Below, piece by piece: positions 26,857-35,044 of a stretch of DNA of 64,000 nt. Made by a program: the position numbers and the translations under genes. The notes below the pieces were generated by a model that was not told the DNA's origin, did not search any database, and was given only the letters and a program-made list of their open reading frames with translations. Position 1 is the stretch's first letter. Each line of letters opens with the position of its first letter. Origin of the DNA: Suilimivivens sp964393865 (lineage in GTDB: Bacteria; Bacillota; Clostridia; Lachnospirales; Lachnospiraceae); the NCBI GenBank assembly GCA_964393865.1, contig CAYMUW010000005.1, positions 28,774 to 92,773 of the forward strand, written 5' to 3'.

Positions 26857-28044
26857 TTACAACTGAATATCCTCCCGGTTGTTATACTTGGAGAGGATAT
26901 CATGTATCTTCTCGGTAGGAGTATATACATTGGACATGGAGGAGTCATGGTTCATAAAGTCAATGATGGAAGCAAGAAACTTGCTCATATCCGCCTCCAC
27001 GTAATAGGGACGGGACTTCAGTTCGGGAATTTGATAAGTTAAATTGGTGGTGATTACCTTATCAAAATAGCACTTTTCGTATGCTTCATCAAAGCTCTTA
27101 AGTCCGTCTGTGAAAAGGCCGAAGGTGCAGCAGATATATACATGCTTGGCGTTCAGGGCCTTTAACTGCTTGGCGGTATCTATCATACTTCCGCCGGAGG
27201 AGATCATGTCATCAATAATGATTACATCCTTGCCGTCCACATTATCTCCCAGAAATTCATGAGCCACAATAGGGTTCTTTCCGTTGACAATGGTAGAGTA
27301 GTCACGGCGCTTATAAAACATTCCCGTATCTACGCCCAGAACATTTGCAAAGTAAACGGCTCTGTCAAGAGCGCCCTCATCTGGGCTGATTACGATCAGA
27401 TGATCTTTATCGATTAAAAGGCTGTCCTCTGTATGAAGAAGCGCACGTATAAACTGATAAGGAGGCGTGAAATTGTCAAATCCCCGTAAAGGCTCGGCAT
27501 TTTGAACTCTTGGGTCGTGGGCGTCGAAAGTAATGAAATTGCTGACGCCCATATTGCTTAATTCTTCGATTGCATAGGCACAGTCAAGAGATTCCCTTCC
27601 GTTTCTTTTGTGCTGGCGGCCTTCATATAAAAAGGGCATAATTACATTGATGCGGTGTGCCTTACCGTTGGCTGCAGCAATAATACGTTTTAAATCCTGA
27701 TAATGATCATCGGGAGATTTATAATTCGTATATCCGTTCATGGTGTATGAAATACTATGGTTGCAGACATCCACCAGAATAAAAAGATCCTTTCCGCGGA
27801 TGGACTCGGAAAGAACGGCCTTTCCTTCCCCGGAACCGAAACGGTAGCAGGTTGCATCAACAATATAATTATCCGATGCATATCCTGCAAATGCGGGATC
27901 GTTTTTGGTTATATTTTTAACGTTTCTTCTGAAATTTACAAGATAATTGTTGACACTGCTTCCCAGTTTGGCCGCCGATTCCAAAACAACTAGCTTCAGA
28001 GGGGCGACCGGAATTGCAACTTCCAGCTCAGATAAGTTTGGCAT
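26857..28044 (-). CDS. prs: Ribose-phosphate pyrophosphokinase, long variant
   Basis: PRPP synthetase supplies PRPP for nucleotide, His and Trp synthesis. At 395 residues it is clearly longer than the usual length of about 315. It retains the PRPP-binding loop DVIIIDDMISSGGSMID, the catalytic region PFLYEGRQHKRNGRES and the SPDEGALDRAV segment, so it is probably active. An N-terminal extension and diverged regions suggest the variant Prs found in some clostridia. The start follows a GGAGG site. It is the only housekeeping gene here on the minus strand. Confidence 0.88.
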   Translation of the reverse strand: MPNLSELEVAIPVAPLKLVVLESAAKLGSSVNNYLVNFRRNVKNITKNDPAFAGYASDNYIVDATCYRFGSGEGKAVLSESIRGKDLFILVDVCNHSISYTMNGYTNYKSPDDHYQDLKRIIAAANGKAHRINVIMPFLYEGRQHKRNGRESLDCAYAIEELSNMGVSNFITFDAHDPRVQNAEPLRGFDNFTPPYQFIRALLHTEDSLLIDKDHLIVISPDEGALDRAVYFANVLGVDTGMFYKRRDYSTIVNGKNPIVAHEFLGDNVDGKDVIIIDDMISSGGSMIDTAKQLKALNAKHVYICCTFGLFTDGLKSFDEAYEKCYFDKVITTNLTYQIPELKSRPYYVEADMSKFLASIIDFMNHDSSMSNVYTPTEKIHDILSKYNNREDIQL

Positions 28045-28096
28045 GGCAACCTCCAGAATTCATATAGTAGATTTTTATAGTAGAATATCAATTTAT

Positions 28097-28125
28097 TTTA
28101 TATCATTATGTTAGTGACACGTCAA
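28097..28125 (-). promoter_or_regulatory. Sigma-A promoter for prs
   Basis: Read on the minus strand: TTGACG (28125-28120), 17 bases, TATAAA (28102-28097). It lies about 50 bp upstream of the prs start and abuts the divergent promoter for the DUF512 gene. Confidence 0.65.
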
Positions 28126-28142
28126 GAAATTTCTTGTAGAAT
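28114..28142 (+). promoter_or_regulatory. Divergent promoter for the DUF512-der operon
   Basis: GTGACA (28114-28119), 17 bases, TAGAAT (28137-28142), with an extended TG just before the -10 box. Its -35 box directly adjoins the -35 box of the prs promoter. Confidence 0.5.
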
Positions 28143-28173
28143 AGATAAGTGGATAGATGTATGGAGTATTGAT

Positions 28174-29520
28174 ATGAACAGAAAAAACCCAAAGGGACAT
28201 ATTATCAAAGAAGTGCTTACGGGCAGTATTGCCGAGGAACTTGAGATAGAGCCGGGAGATAAGCTGCTTCAAATAAATAAAGAAGAAATTACGGATATTT
28301 TTGATTATCAGTATTATGTTGAGGACGAATATATTGAGATACTGATTGAAAAGCCGAATAAGGAGCAGTGGCTCTTAGAGGTGGACAAGGAAGAGGACGA
28401 GGATCTGGGCATTGTTTTTGAAAACGGACTGATGGATGATTATCGTTCCTGTCACAATAAATGCATCTTTTGCTTTATCGACCAGATGCCGAAGGGCATG
28501 CGGGAGACCTTATATTTTAAGGATGATGATTCGAGACTGTCTTTTTTGCAGGGCAACTATGTGACCCTTACCAATATGTCGGACCATGACGTGGAGCGGA
28601 TTATCCGGTATCATTTGTCACCGATCAACATTTCCTTTCAGACCATGAATCCGTCTCTCAGGTGTATGATGCTTAACAATCGTTTTGCGGGCGAAGCGCT
28701 TAAGAAGGTTGACAAGCTGTATGAGGCCGGGATTACCATGAACGGTCAGATTGTGCTGTGCAAGGGCGTAAATGACGGAAAGGAACTGGAGTACAGCATC
28801 CGCAAGCTGATGGAGTATGCGCCCACATTGGAGAGCGTTTCGGTGGTCCCGGTGGGGCTGTCCAAATTCCGGGAAGGACTGTATCCCCTTGAGCCTTTTC
28901 TGCGTGAGGATGCCGTAGAAGTGCTTCAAATAATACATGCCTTTCAGAAGGAATGTTATGAGCGTTTTGGGCTTCATTTCATTCATGCCAGTGATGAGTG
29001 GTATATTCTGGCCGAGTGGGAACTGCCGGAGGAGCAAAATTATGACGGCTATCTGCAGCTGGAAAACGGCGTGGGGATGCTGAGGCTTTTGCTTGATGAG
29101 TTTGCAGACGGCCTTGCATCACTGCGGGAAGATCTGCGAAAGGGCAGGAAAGGTTATCCGCCGATGGAGGTTTCCATGGCTACCGGCAGACTTGCCTATC
29201 CTTATATTTACAGAATGGCGCAGGCGCTTATGGAGGCAGTAGAGGGACTTCAAATCCATGTATATCAGATAGTCAATGATTTCTTCGGAGAAATGATTAC
29301 CGTTTCCGGCCTTCTTACAGGGGGAGATATTATCAATCAGCTTCGGGGAAAGAAGCTGGGAGAAAGGCTTCTGCTGCCTGAAAATGTACTGAGAAGCGGA
29401 GAGCTGGTTTTCCTTGACGATGTGACGGTGGAGGATATGGAAAAGGCTTTACAAGTAAAAATAGATATTGTAAAATCAAGCGGATATGATTTTATTAACA
29501 CAATTTTAGCAGAAAAGTGA
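28174..29520 (+). CDS. DUF512 family radical SAM protein with PDZ-like domain
   Basis: The start is ATG 28174, 7 bases after GGAG; the longer in-frame ATG at 28108 lies within the promoter region. The 448-residue protein starts with a small PDZ-like domain (about 8-60), followed by a radical SAM region with a CHNKCIFCFIDQ motif (Cx3Cx2C) and a DUF512 C-terminal part. Genes of this family sit next to der in many clostridia. The reaction is not established; the SAM-binding cluster cysteines are all present. Confidence 0.9.
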   Translation: MNRKNPKGHIIKEVLTGSIAEELEIEPGDKLLQINKEEITDIFDYQYYVEDEYIEILIEKPNKEQWLLEVDKEEDEDLGIVFENGLMDDYRSCHNKCIFCFIDQMPKGMRETLYFKDDDSRLSFLQGNYVTLTNMSDHDVERIIRYHLSPINISFQTMNPSLRCMMLNNRFAGEALKKVDKLYEAGITMNGQIVLCKGVNDGKELEYSIRKLMEYAPTLESVSVVPVGLSKFREGLYPLEPFLREDAVEVLQIIHAFQKECYERFGLHFIHASDEWYILAEWELPEEQNYDGYLQLENGVGMLRLLLDEFADGLASLREDLRKGRKGYPPMEVSMATGRLAYPYIYRMAQALMEAVEGLQIHVYQIVNDFFGEMITVSGLLTGGDIINQLRGKKLGERLLLPENVLRSGELVFLDDVTVEDMEKALQVKIDIVKSSGYDFINTILAEK

Positions 29521-29527
29521 GGAAACT

Positions 29528-30862
29528 ATGAGCAAAAAAAGAAAGCCCATTGTGGCGGTGGTTGGCAGACCTAATGTGGGAAAGTCAACGCTTTTCAATG
29601 CGCTGGCAGGGCAGAGAATATCAATTGTAAAGGATACGCCGGGCATTACCAGGGATCGTATTTATGCGGATGTGACGTGGTTAGACCGGCAGTTCACCCT
29701 CATTGACACCGGAGGAATTGAGCCTGACAGCCGGGACGTGATTTTATCCCAGATGCGGGAGCAGGCACAGATTGCCATTGATACGGCAGATGTGATTTTG
29801 TTCATGGTAGATGTAAGACAGGGGCTGGTGGATGCGGATTCCAAGGTGGCGGATATGCTGAGACGTTCGCATAAGCCGGTTCTTTTGGTAGTCAATAAGG
29901 TAGATAATTTTGAAAAATATATGGCGGATACTTATGAATTCTACAATCTTGGTATCGGAGAGCCTTATCCCATATCTGCCGCCAATCAGATGGGGATTGG
30001 TGATCTTTTGGACGAGGTAATCAAATATTTTGGTGAGAGCGGAGAGACTGACGATGAGGAGGATGTGACCCGAGTTGCCATTGTGGGAAAGCCCAATGTA
30101 GGGAAATCTTCCCTGATAAATAAGCTGATCGGTGAGAACAGACTGATTGTATCGGATATTGCAGGAACAACCCGGGATGCGGTAGATACTCCCGTGACGC
30201 ACAATGGAAAGGAATATATTTTTATTGACACCGCAGGACTTCGGCGCAAGAATAAAATAAAAGAAGAGTTGGAACGGTTTATGATCGTCAGAACCGTAGG
30301 CGCCGTGGAGAGAGCGGATGTTGTGATTTTGCTGATCGATGCGGTGGAGGGCGTGACAGAGCAGGATGCTAAGATCGCAGGAATTGCCCATGAGCGTGGA
30401 AAGGCAGTGATTATTGCCGTAAATAAGTGGGATGCCATTGAGAAGGACAATAAAACGGTGAACCAATATTCGGCAAAAATAAGAAATGTGTTATCCTACA
30501 TGCCTTATGCAGAGATTACTTATATTTCTGCAATGACGGGACAGAGGCTTCCCAAGCTGTATGATTTGATCGATATGGTTCATGAAAATCATGCGCTGCG
30601 AATATCCACAGGCGTGCTCAATGAGATTATGAGCGAAGCGGTGGCCATGCAGCAGCCTCCTTCCGATAAGGGAAAACGGCTGAGACTGTATTACATTACG
30701 CAGGTGGGGGTCAAGCCGCCGACCTTTGTTATTTTTGTAAATGACAAGGAACTGATGCACTTTTCCTATACAAGATATATTGAAAATCAAATCAGAGAGG
30801 CCTTTGGCTTTAAGGGGACGCCCCTTAAGTTTATCATAAGAGAAAGAAACGAGGGAAAATAA
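29528..30862 (+). CDS. der: Ribosome assembly GTPase Der (EngA)
   Basis: Der has two GTPase domains in tandem and is essential for 50S assembly. Both are visible: GRPNVGKST (13-21) with DTPGITRD and DTGG; then GKPNVGKSS (about 186) with DTAGLRRK. Both NKxD boxes (NKVD, NKWD) are present. A KH-like domain follows to residue 444. The gene is 7 bp after the DUF512 gene and 1 bp before plsY. Confidence 0.98.
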   Translation: MSKKRKPIVAVVGRPNVGKSTLFNALAGQRISIVKDTPGITRDRIYADVTWLDRQFTLIDTGGIEPDSRDVILSQMREQAQIAIDTADVILFMVDVRQGLVDADSKVADMLRRSHKPVLLVVNKVDNFEKYMADTYEFYNLGIGEPYPISAANQMGIGDLLDEVIKYFGESGETDDEEDVTRVAIVGKPNVGKSSLINKLIGENRLIVSDIAGTTRDAVDTPVTHNGKEYIFIDTAGLRRKNKIKEELERFMIVRTVGAVERADVVILLIDAVEGVTEQDAKIAGIAHERGKAVIIAVNKWDAIEKDNKTVNQYSAKIRNVLSYMPYAEITYISAMTGQRLPKLYDLIDMVHENHALRISTGVLNEIMSEAVAMQQPPSDKGKRLRLYYITQVGVKPPTFVIFVNDKELMHFSYTRYIENQIREAFGFKGTPLKFIIRERNEGK

Positions 30863-30863
30863 G

Positions 30864-31511
30864 TTGGAACGTATTATCTGTATTATTATCGGTTATGTAT
30901 TTGGTCTGTTTCAGACGGCGTTTATTTACGGAAAGCTTCATGGAATTGACATCAGGGAACATGGAAGCGGCAATGCGGGAACAACCAACACTCTGCGCGT
31001 GCTTGGAACGAAGGCAGGGCTGATTGTTTTGGCAGGAGATATTTTAAAGTGTGTTCTTGCCGTGGTTGTGTGCAGCCTTATTTTTGGCGCTACTCATAGG
31101 GACGAAATATATCTTTTAAAGCTCTATGCGGCGGCAGGAGCTATTTTGGGACATAATTTTCCCTTCTATCTGAAGTTTAAGGGAGGAAAAGGGATTGCAG
31201 CGACTGCAGGGTTGATTCTTTCCTTCCATCCCTATTTTATCATTACGGGCGTAATCCTTTTCTTTGGTGCATTCTTTATTACTCATTATGTTTCGCTGGG
31301 ATCGCTGCTTGTTTATGCGGGCTTAATGATTCAGATGGTGATTGCGGGCCAACTGGGATTATTTGGCGCATCCCAGGCGGTGCTGATTGAAATGTATATT
31401 GTTACGGCATTTTTGACTATACTTGCATATTACAAGCATCGCGAGAATATTAAACGGCTTATCAAAGGAGAAGAGAGAAAGACCTATCTGATCAAGAAGA
31501 GTGAGCAATAA
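30864..31511 (+). CDS. plsY: Glycerol-3-phosphate acyltransferase PlsY
   Basis: PlsY transfers acyl groups from acyl-phosphate (made by PlsX, encoded at 2142) to glycerol-3-phosphate. The 215-residue membrane protein has about five membrane segments and the family motifs HGSGNAGTTN, LGHNFPFYLKFKGGKGIA and a later KHREN. It starts at TTG 30864, one base after the der stop, suggesting translational coupling. gpsA follows, which makes its substrate. Confidence 0.97.
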   Translation: MERIICIIIGYVFGLFQTAFIYGKLHGIDIREHGSGNAGTTNTLRVLGTKAGLIVLAGDILKCVLAVVVCSLIFGATHRDEIYLLKLYAAAGAILGHNFPFYLKFKGGKGIAATAGLILSFHPYFIITGVILFFGAFFITHYVSLGSLLVYAGLMIQMVIAGQLGLFGASQAVLIEMYIVTAFLTILAYYKHRENIKRLIKGEERKTYLIKKSEQ

Positions 31512-31544
31512 TCTGTAAAAACGACAGGTCTCAAGGAGGATAAA

Positions 31545-32582
31545 ATGGCAAATATCGGAATTATCGGCGCAGGAAGCTGGGGTACAGCACTGGCATGGCT
31601 GCTGACCAATAACGGGCATCAGGTCACCATATGGTCCATCGTGGAAGAGGAAATACAAATGCTGAAGGAGCACAGGGAGCAAAAGGATAAGCTTCCGGGT
31701 GTCATTTTGCAGGAAACTATGATTTTTACCACGGATTTGGAGGAGGCAATGAAGGATAAGGATGTGCTTGTTCTTGCAGTACCTTCCCCCTATACCAGAA
31801 GCACTGCGGCCAAGATGGCTCCCTATGTGAAGACAGGGCAGAAGATTGTGAACGCAGCAAAGGGAATTGAGGAAAAAACCTTAATGACGCTGTCGGAAAT
31901 TATTGAACAGGAAATACCCAATGCGGATGTGGCTGTGCTTTCCGGGCCCTCCCATGCGGAAGAGGTTGGAAAAGGGATTCCCACAACGATTGTGGCAGGC
32001 TCTAAGAATAAGAAAACGGCGGAATACCTTCAAAATTTGTTTATGAGTCAGGTTTTTCGTGTTTATATCAGCTCTGATGTGCTTGGCATTGAGCTGGGGG
32101 CGGCTCTTAAAAATGTGGTGGCTTTGGCGGCCGGAATTGCAGACGGACTGGGTTACGGCGATAATACCAAGGCTGCTTTAATTACCAGAGGAATTGCGGA
32201 GATTGCCAGATTGGGAATCAGCATGGGAGGAAGGATAGAAACCTTCTATGGATTAACAGGAATCGGTGATCTGATTGTTACCTGTGCCTCTATGCATTCC
32301 AGAAACCGTAAGGCCGGTATTTTAATCGGAAAGGGAGCAACCATGGAGGAGGCTATGGCAGAGGTCAAGATGGTGGTAGAGGGTGTTTATTCCGCTAAGG
32401 CCGGCTACGCATTGTCTCAGAAATATGGCGTGAGCATGCCCATTGTGGAGCAGGTGAACAGGGTTCTCTTTGAGGGAAGGGCAGCTTCCGAGGCAGTAGG
32501 GGAGCTTATGCTGCGCGATAAGAAAGTGGAAAACATCGATCTTCGTCAGCTCTATCAAAACAGCGTGGAGATACCCTGGTAG
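31545..32582 (+). CDS. gpsA: Glycerol-3-phosphate dehydrogenase [NAD(P)+]
   Basis: GpsA reduces dihydroxyacetone phosphate to glycerol-3-phosphate, the substrate of PlsY encoded just upstream. The 345-residue protein has the dinucleotide-binding motif GAGSWGTALAW at the N-terminus, the active-site region ELGAALKNVVALAAG and the GLTGIGDLIVTC segment. An AAGGAGG site precedes ATG 31545. Confidence 0.98.
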   Translation: MANIGIIGAGSWGTALAWLLTNNGHQVTIWSIVEEEIQMLKEHREQKDKLPGVILQETMIFTTDLEEAMKDKDVLVLAVPSPYTRSTAAKMAPYVKTGQKIVNAAKGIEEKTLMTLSEIIEQEIPNADVAVLSGPSHAEEVGKGIPTTIVAGSKNKKTAEYLQNLFMSQVFRVYISSDVLGIELGAALKNVVALAAGIADGLGYGDNTKAALITRGIAEIARLGISMGGRIETFYGLTGIGDLIVTCASMHSRNRKAGILIGKGATMEEAMAEVKMVVEGVYSAKAGYALSQKYGVSMPIVEQVNRVLFEGRAASEAVGELMLRDKKVENIDLRQLYQNSVEIPW

Positions 32583-32604
32583 ACGGAAGAAAGGAAAGCT
32601 TTCG

Positions 32605-32942
32605 ATGGCAGACAACAATAATTCTGGGGAAGAGGAGGATGACGATTTTTGGAAAAAGCCTATTATCTGATTTCCATTTCTCTGGAAAATCCGGGTAATG
32701 CACCCAAGGAAGATTACTCACTGTATTTTTCTTTTCTGGATGATGAGGGTTATTCCTATAACCGGGTTGTGGAAATCAATCAGAGCGGCGAATATATAAG
32801 CAGTGGAAATGTGGTGATTCCCGCAGGGATGACAGGAGTGGTTAACAGAGTGCTGCGAATCGACGATGCTTGTAAAAGCTTTATCATCAAATAAAGGAGT
32901 TATATTACGGAGCAGGAGCAGACAGTTGAAGTGAATTTATAA
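32605..32942 (+). pseudogene. Broken small gene: frameshift plus premature stop
   Basis: An ATG at 32605, 6 bases after GGAAAG, opens MADNNNSGEEEDDDF, but that frame closes at 32670. The next frame from 32649 carries about 81 coding-like residues (LISISLENPGN, then VIPAGMTGVVNRVLRIDD), ending at TAA 32892-32894. The same frame continues as TEQEQTVEVNL up to TAA at 32940-32942. Adding one T in the TTTTT run at 32646-32650 and replacing the internal TAA would give a single protein of about 112 residues. The content resembles a small Ig-like beta domain. Two separate genuine small ORFs are the alternative. Confidence 0.6.
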
Positions 32943-32979
32943 GCATCAGGGCAAATAGTTCAGAGAGAAAGGAATGGTT

Positions 32980-33798
32980 ATGAATATGAGCAATCAATTT
33001 ACCAGTACAGGAGAATATGTTGCGTCCCAGCAGCTGATGGCCAGCGTCAATGTGGCTATTGCACTGCAAAAGCCGCTTTTGATTAAGGGAGAGCCGGGAA
33101 CAGGTAAAACCATGCTTGCACAGGCAGTTTCCAATTCGCTTGGTAAAAAGCTGATTATCTGGAATATCAAGTCCACCACCAAGGCTCAGGACGGTCTTTA
33201 TATGTATGACACCATACAGCGTCTTTATGACGGGCAGTTCGGAGAAGAAGGTGTGGATGATATTGCACATTATATTAAGCTTGGAAAACTGGGAGAAGCT
33301 TTTGAGAGTGAGGAGCAGGTTATTCTTCTGATCGATGAGATAGATAAGGCGGATCTGGAATTTCCCAACGATCTTCTCTGGGAACTGGATCAGATGGAGT
33401 TTTACATCCATGAGACCAAGCGAACCGTAAAGGCAAAGCAGCGTCCTATCGTAATCATTACCTCTAATGCGGAAAAGGAATTGCCGGATGCGTTTCTGCG
33501 CAGATGCATTTTCCATTACATTGATTTCCCGGATGAGGCGTTAATGGAAGAAATTGTTAAGACCCATTATCCGAATGTGGAGGACAATCTTTTAAAGAAT
33601 GCAATGGATGTGTTTTACGGAATACGTTCTCTTAAGGATATCCGTAAAAAGCCCAGCACCTCAGAGCTGATTGACTGGATCAATGCGCTTCAGATCGGCG
33701 GTATTCCGGCAGATAAGATTAAATCGGAGCTTCCCTTTGTGGGCGTGATTGTGAAAAAGGATGAAGATTTGGAAATCGTAAGGCAGAAACTGGATTAG
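32980..33798 (+). CDS. MoxR-type AAA+ ATPase
   Basis: ATG 32980 is chosen, 7 bases after AGAAAGG; ATG 32974 lies almost on the site. The protein of about 272 residues has Walker A GEPGTGKT (37-44), Walker B LLIDEIDKAD, sensor-1 VIITSNAEKE and an arginine-finger region AFLRRCIFHY. MoxR-type ATPases act as chaperones that load metal or assemble complexes together with von Willebrand factor A proteins. Such a protein is encoded 8 bp downstream. The target is unknown. Confidence 0.92.
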   Translation: MNMSNQFTSTGEYVASQQLMASVNVAIALQKPLLIKGEPGTGKTMLAQAVSNSLGKKLIIWNIKSTTKAQDGLYMYDTIQRLYDGQFGEEGVDDIAHYIKLGKLGEAFESEEQVILLIDEIDKADLEFPNDLLWELDQMEFYIHETKRTVKAKQRPIVIITSNAEKELPDAFLRRCIFHYIDFPDEALMEEIVKTHYPNVEDNLLKNAMDVFYGIRSLKDIRKKPSTSELIDWINALQIGGIPADKIKSELPFVGVIVKKDEDLEIVRQKLD

Positions 33799-33806
33799 GA
33801 GAGCTT

Positions 33807-35015
33807 ATGTTTGTAAACTTCTTTTATACCTGTAAAGCAAAGGGCCTTAATATTACCTTAAGTGAATGGCTTGCGCTGCAGGAGGCATTGGACAAGGGTC
33901 TGTGCGAAAGCAGTCTGACGAATTTTTACTATCTGGCAAGAATGATATTGGTAAAGAGCGAGACTGATTTTGATAAATTTGATATGGCATTTGAGGAGAC
34001 CTTTAAGGGCATCAATTCGGAGAATGAAATTTCCAGGAATATGATGCGGTGGCTGGATAAGTCCGAGCTCATTGACATGGTGGATGAGGAGGAACGCTTC
34101 CGTATGAATGAGCAGGATGGGCTGTTTCATGATCTTGACAAGGATGAAGTGGAGGCCAAGTTCAAGGAAAGGCTTCGAGATCAGGACAGTGAGCATAACG
34201 GCGGAAGCTTCTGGATCGGTTCTATGGGTAAGACCTCCTTCGGAAACATGGGGGGAAACATGGGCGGTATCCGGGTAGGCGGGCAGACTGGCTATCAAAG
34301 TGCTTTTCAGGTAATCGGCGCCCGGAAGTATCGGGATTTCCGTGATGACAGAATGTTGGATAACCGCCAGTTTCAGCTTGCTTTCAGAAAGCTGCGCCAG
34401 TTTTCCACCAGACTGGATATTCCCAAGACAGAGCTGGATATCGATGAGACCATTGATAAGACCTGTAACAACGGAGGCTGCCTGCAGATTGTAATGGGAA
34501 AGCCCAGAAAGAATGCGGTAAAGCTGCTTCTTCTTATGGATTCCGGCGGAACCATGATCCCTTTCAGCTCCCTGCTGAATGAGCTGTTTCAGGCAGTGCA
34601 TAAGTCCAATCACTATAAGGATGTGAAAACCTATTATTTTCATAACTGCATTTATTCCAAGCTGTATAAAACGCCGGAATGTGAGAATGGAGAATGGATT
34701 GACACGGAATGGATGTTCCGCAATCTGGACAGCGATTATAAGGTGATTGTGGTGGGAGATGCTGCAATGGCTCCCGAAGAGCTGTATTCCACTACAGGCA
34801 ATTACAGAGGACCAAACGGAGGTCTCTCAGGCTGGGAATGGCTGCTTTTGCTGAAACGACATTATAAGAAGGTGGTATGGCTGAATCCCAAGATGGCGCC
34901 CGGCCATGCGCCCTGGCGTGAGGCAGAGACTGCAATTAAAGGCCTTTTTCCCATGTATAAGCTTACCGTGGACGGCTTAAATCAGGCAATGATAAAGTTA
35001 ATGCTGAATAAATAA
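33807..35015 (+). CDS. VWA-domain protein (CoxE-like), partner of the MoxR ATPase
   Basis: The 402-residue protein has an N-terminal helical part, a Gly/Met-rich middle (GSMGKTSFGNMGGNMGG) and a C-terminal von Willebrand A-like domain. The usual DxSxS metal site reads LMDSGGTM (D245), so it is a variant MIDAS. VIVVGDAAMAPEEL follows later. MoxR/VWA pairs are chaperone-like modules in many bacteria. No metalloenzyme or other obvious client lies next to it; tyrS follows 29 bp downstream. Confidence 0.85.
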   Translation: MFVNFFYTCKAKGLNITLSEWLALQEALDKGLCESSLTNFYYLARMILVKSETDFDKFDMAFEETFKGINSENEISRNMMRWLDKSELIDMVDEEERFRMNEQDGLFHDLDKDEVEAKFKERLRDQDSEHNGGSFWIGSMGKTSFGNMGGNMGGIRVGGQTGYQSAFQVIGARKYRDFRDDRMLDNRQFQLAFRKLRQFSTRLDIPKTELDIDETIDKTCNNGGCLQIVMGKPRKNAVKLLLLMDSGGTMIPFSSLLNELFQAVHKSNHYKDVKTYYFHNCIYSKLYKTPECENGEWIDTEWMFRNLDSDYKVIVVGDAAMAPEELYSTTGNYRGPNGGLSGWEWLLLLKRHYKKVVWLNPKMAPGHAPWREAETAIKGLFPMYKLTVDGLNQAMIKLMLNK

Positions 35016-35044
35016 AAGTAACAAAAACAGAGAGGAAATAAAAA

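Noticed and set aside
28108..28173. 22-residue extension of the DUF512 protein from ATG 28108
   Set aside because: It would start upstream of the predicted transcription start and overlaps both divergent promoters.
29744..30466. 240-residue minus-strand frame opposite der
   Set aside because: It lies entirely inside der, lacks a ribosome binding site, and reads like an antisense translation.
33858..34643. 261-residue minus-strand frame opposite the VWA gene
   Set aside because: Antisense shadow; the plus-strand frame has clear domains and operon context.
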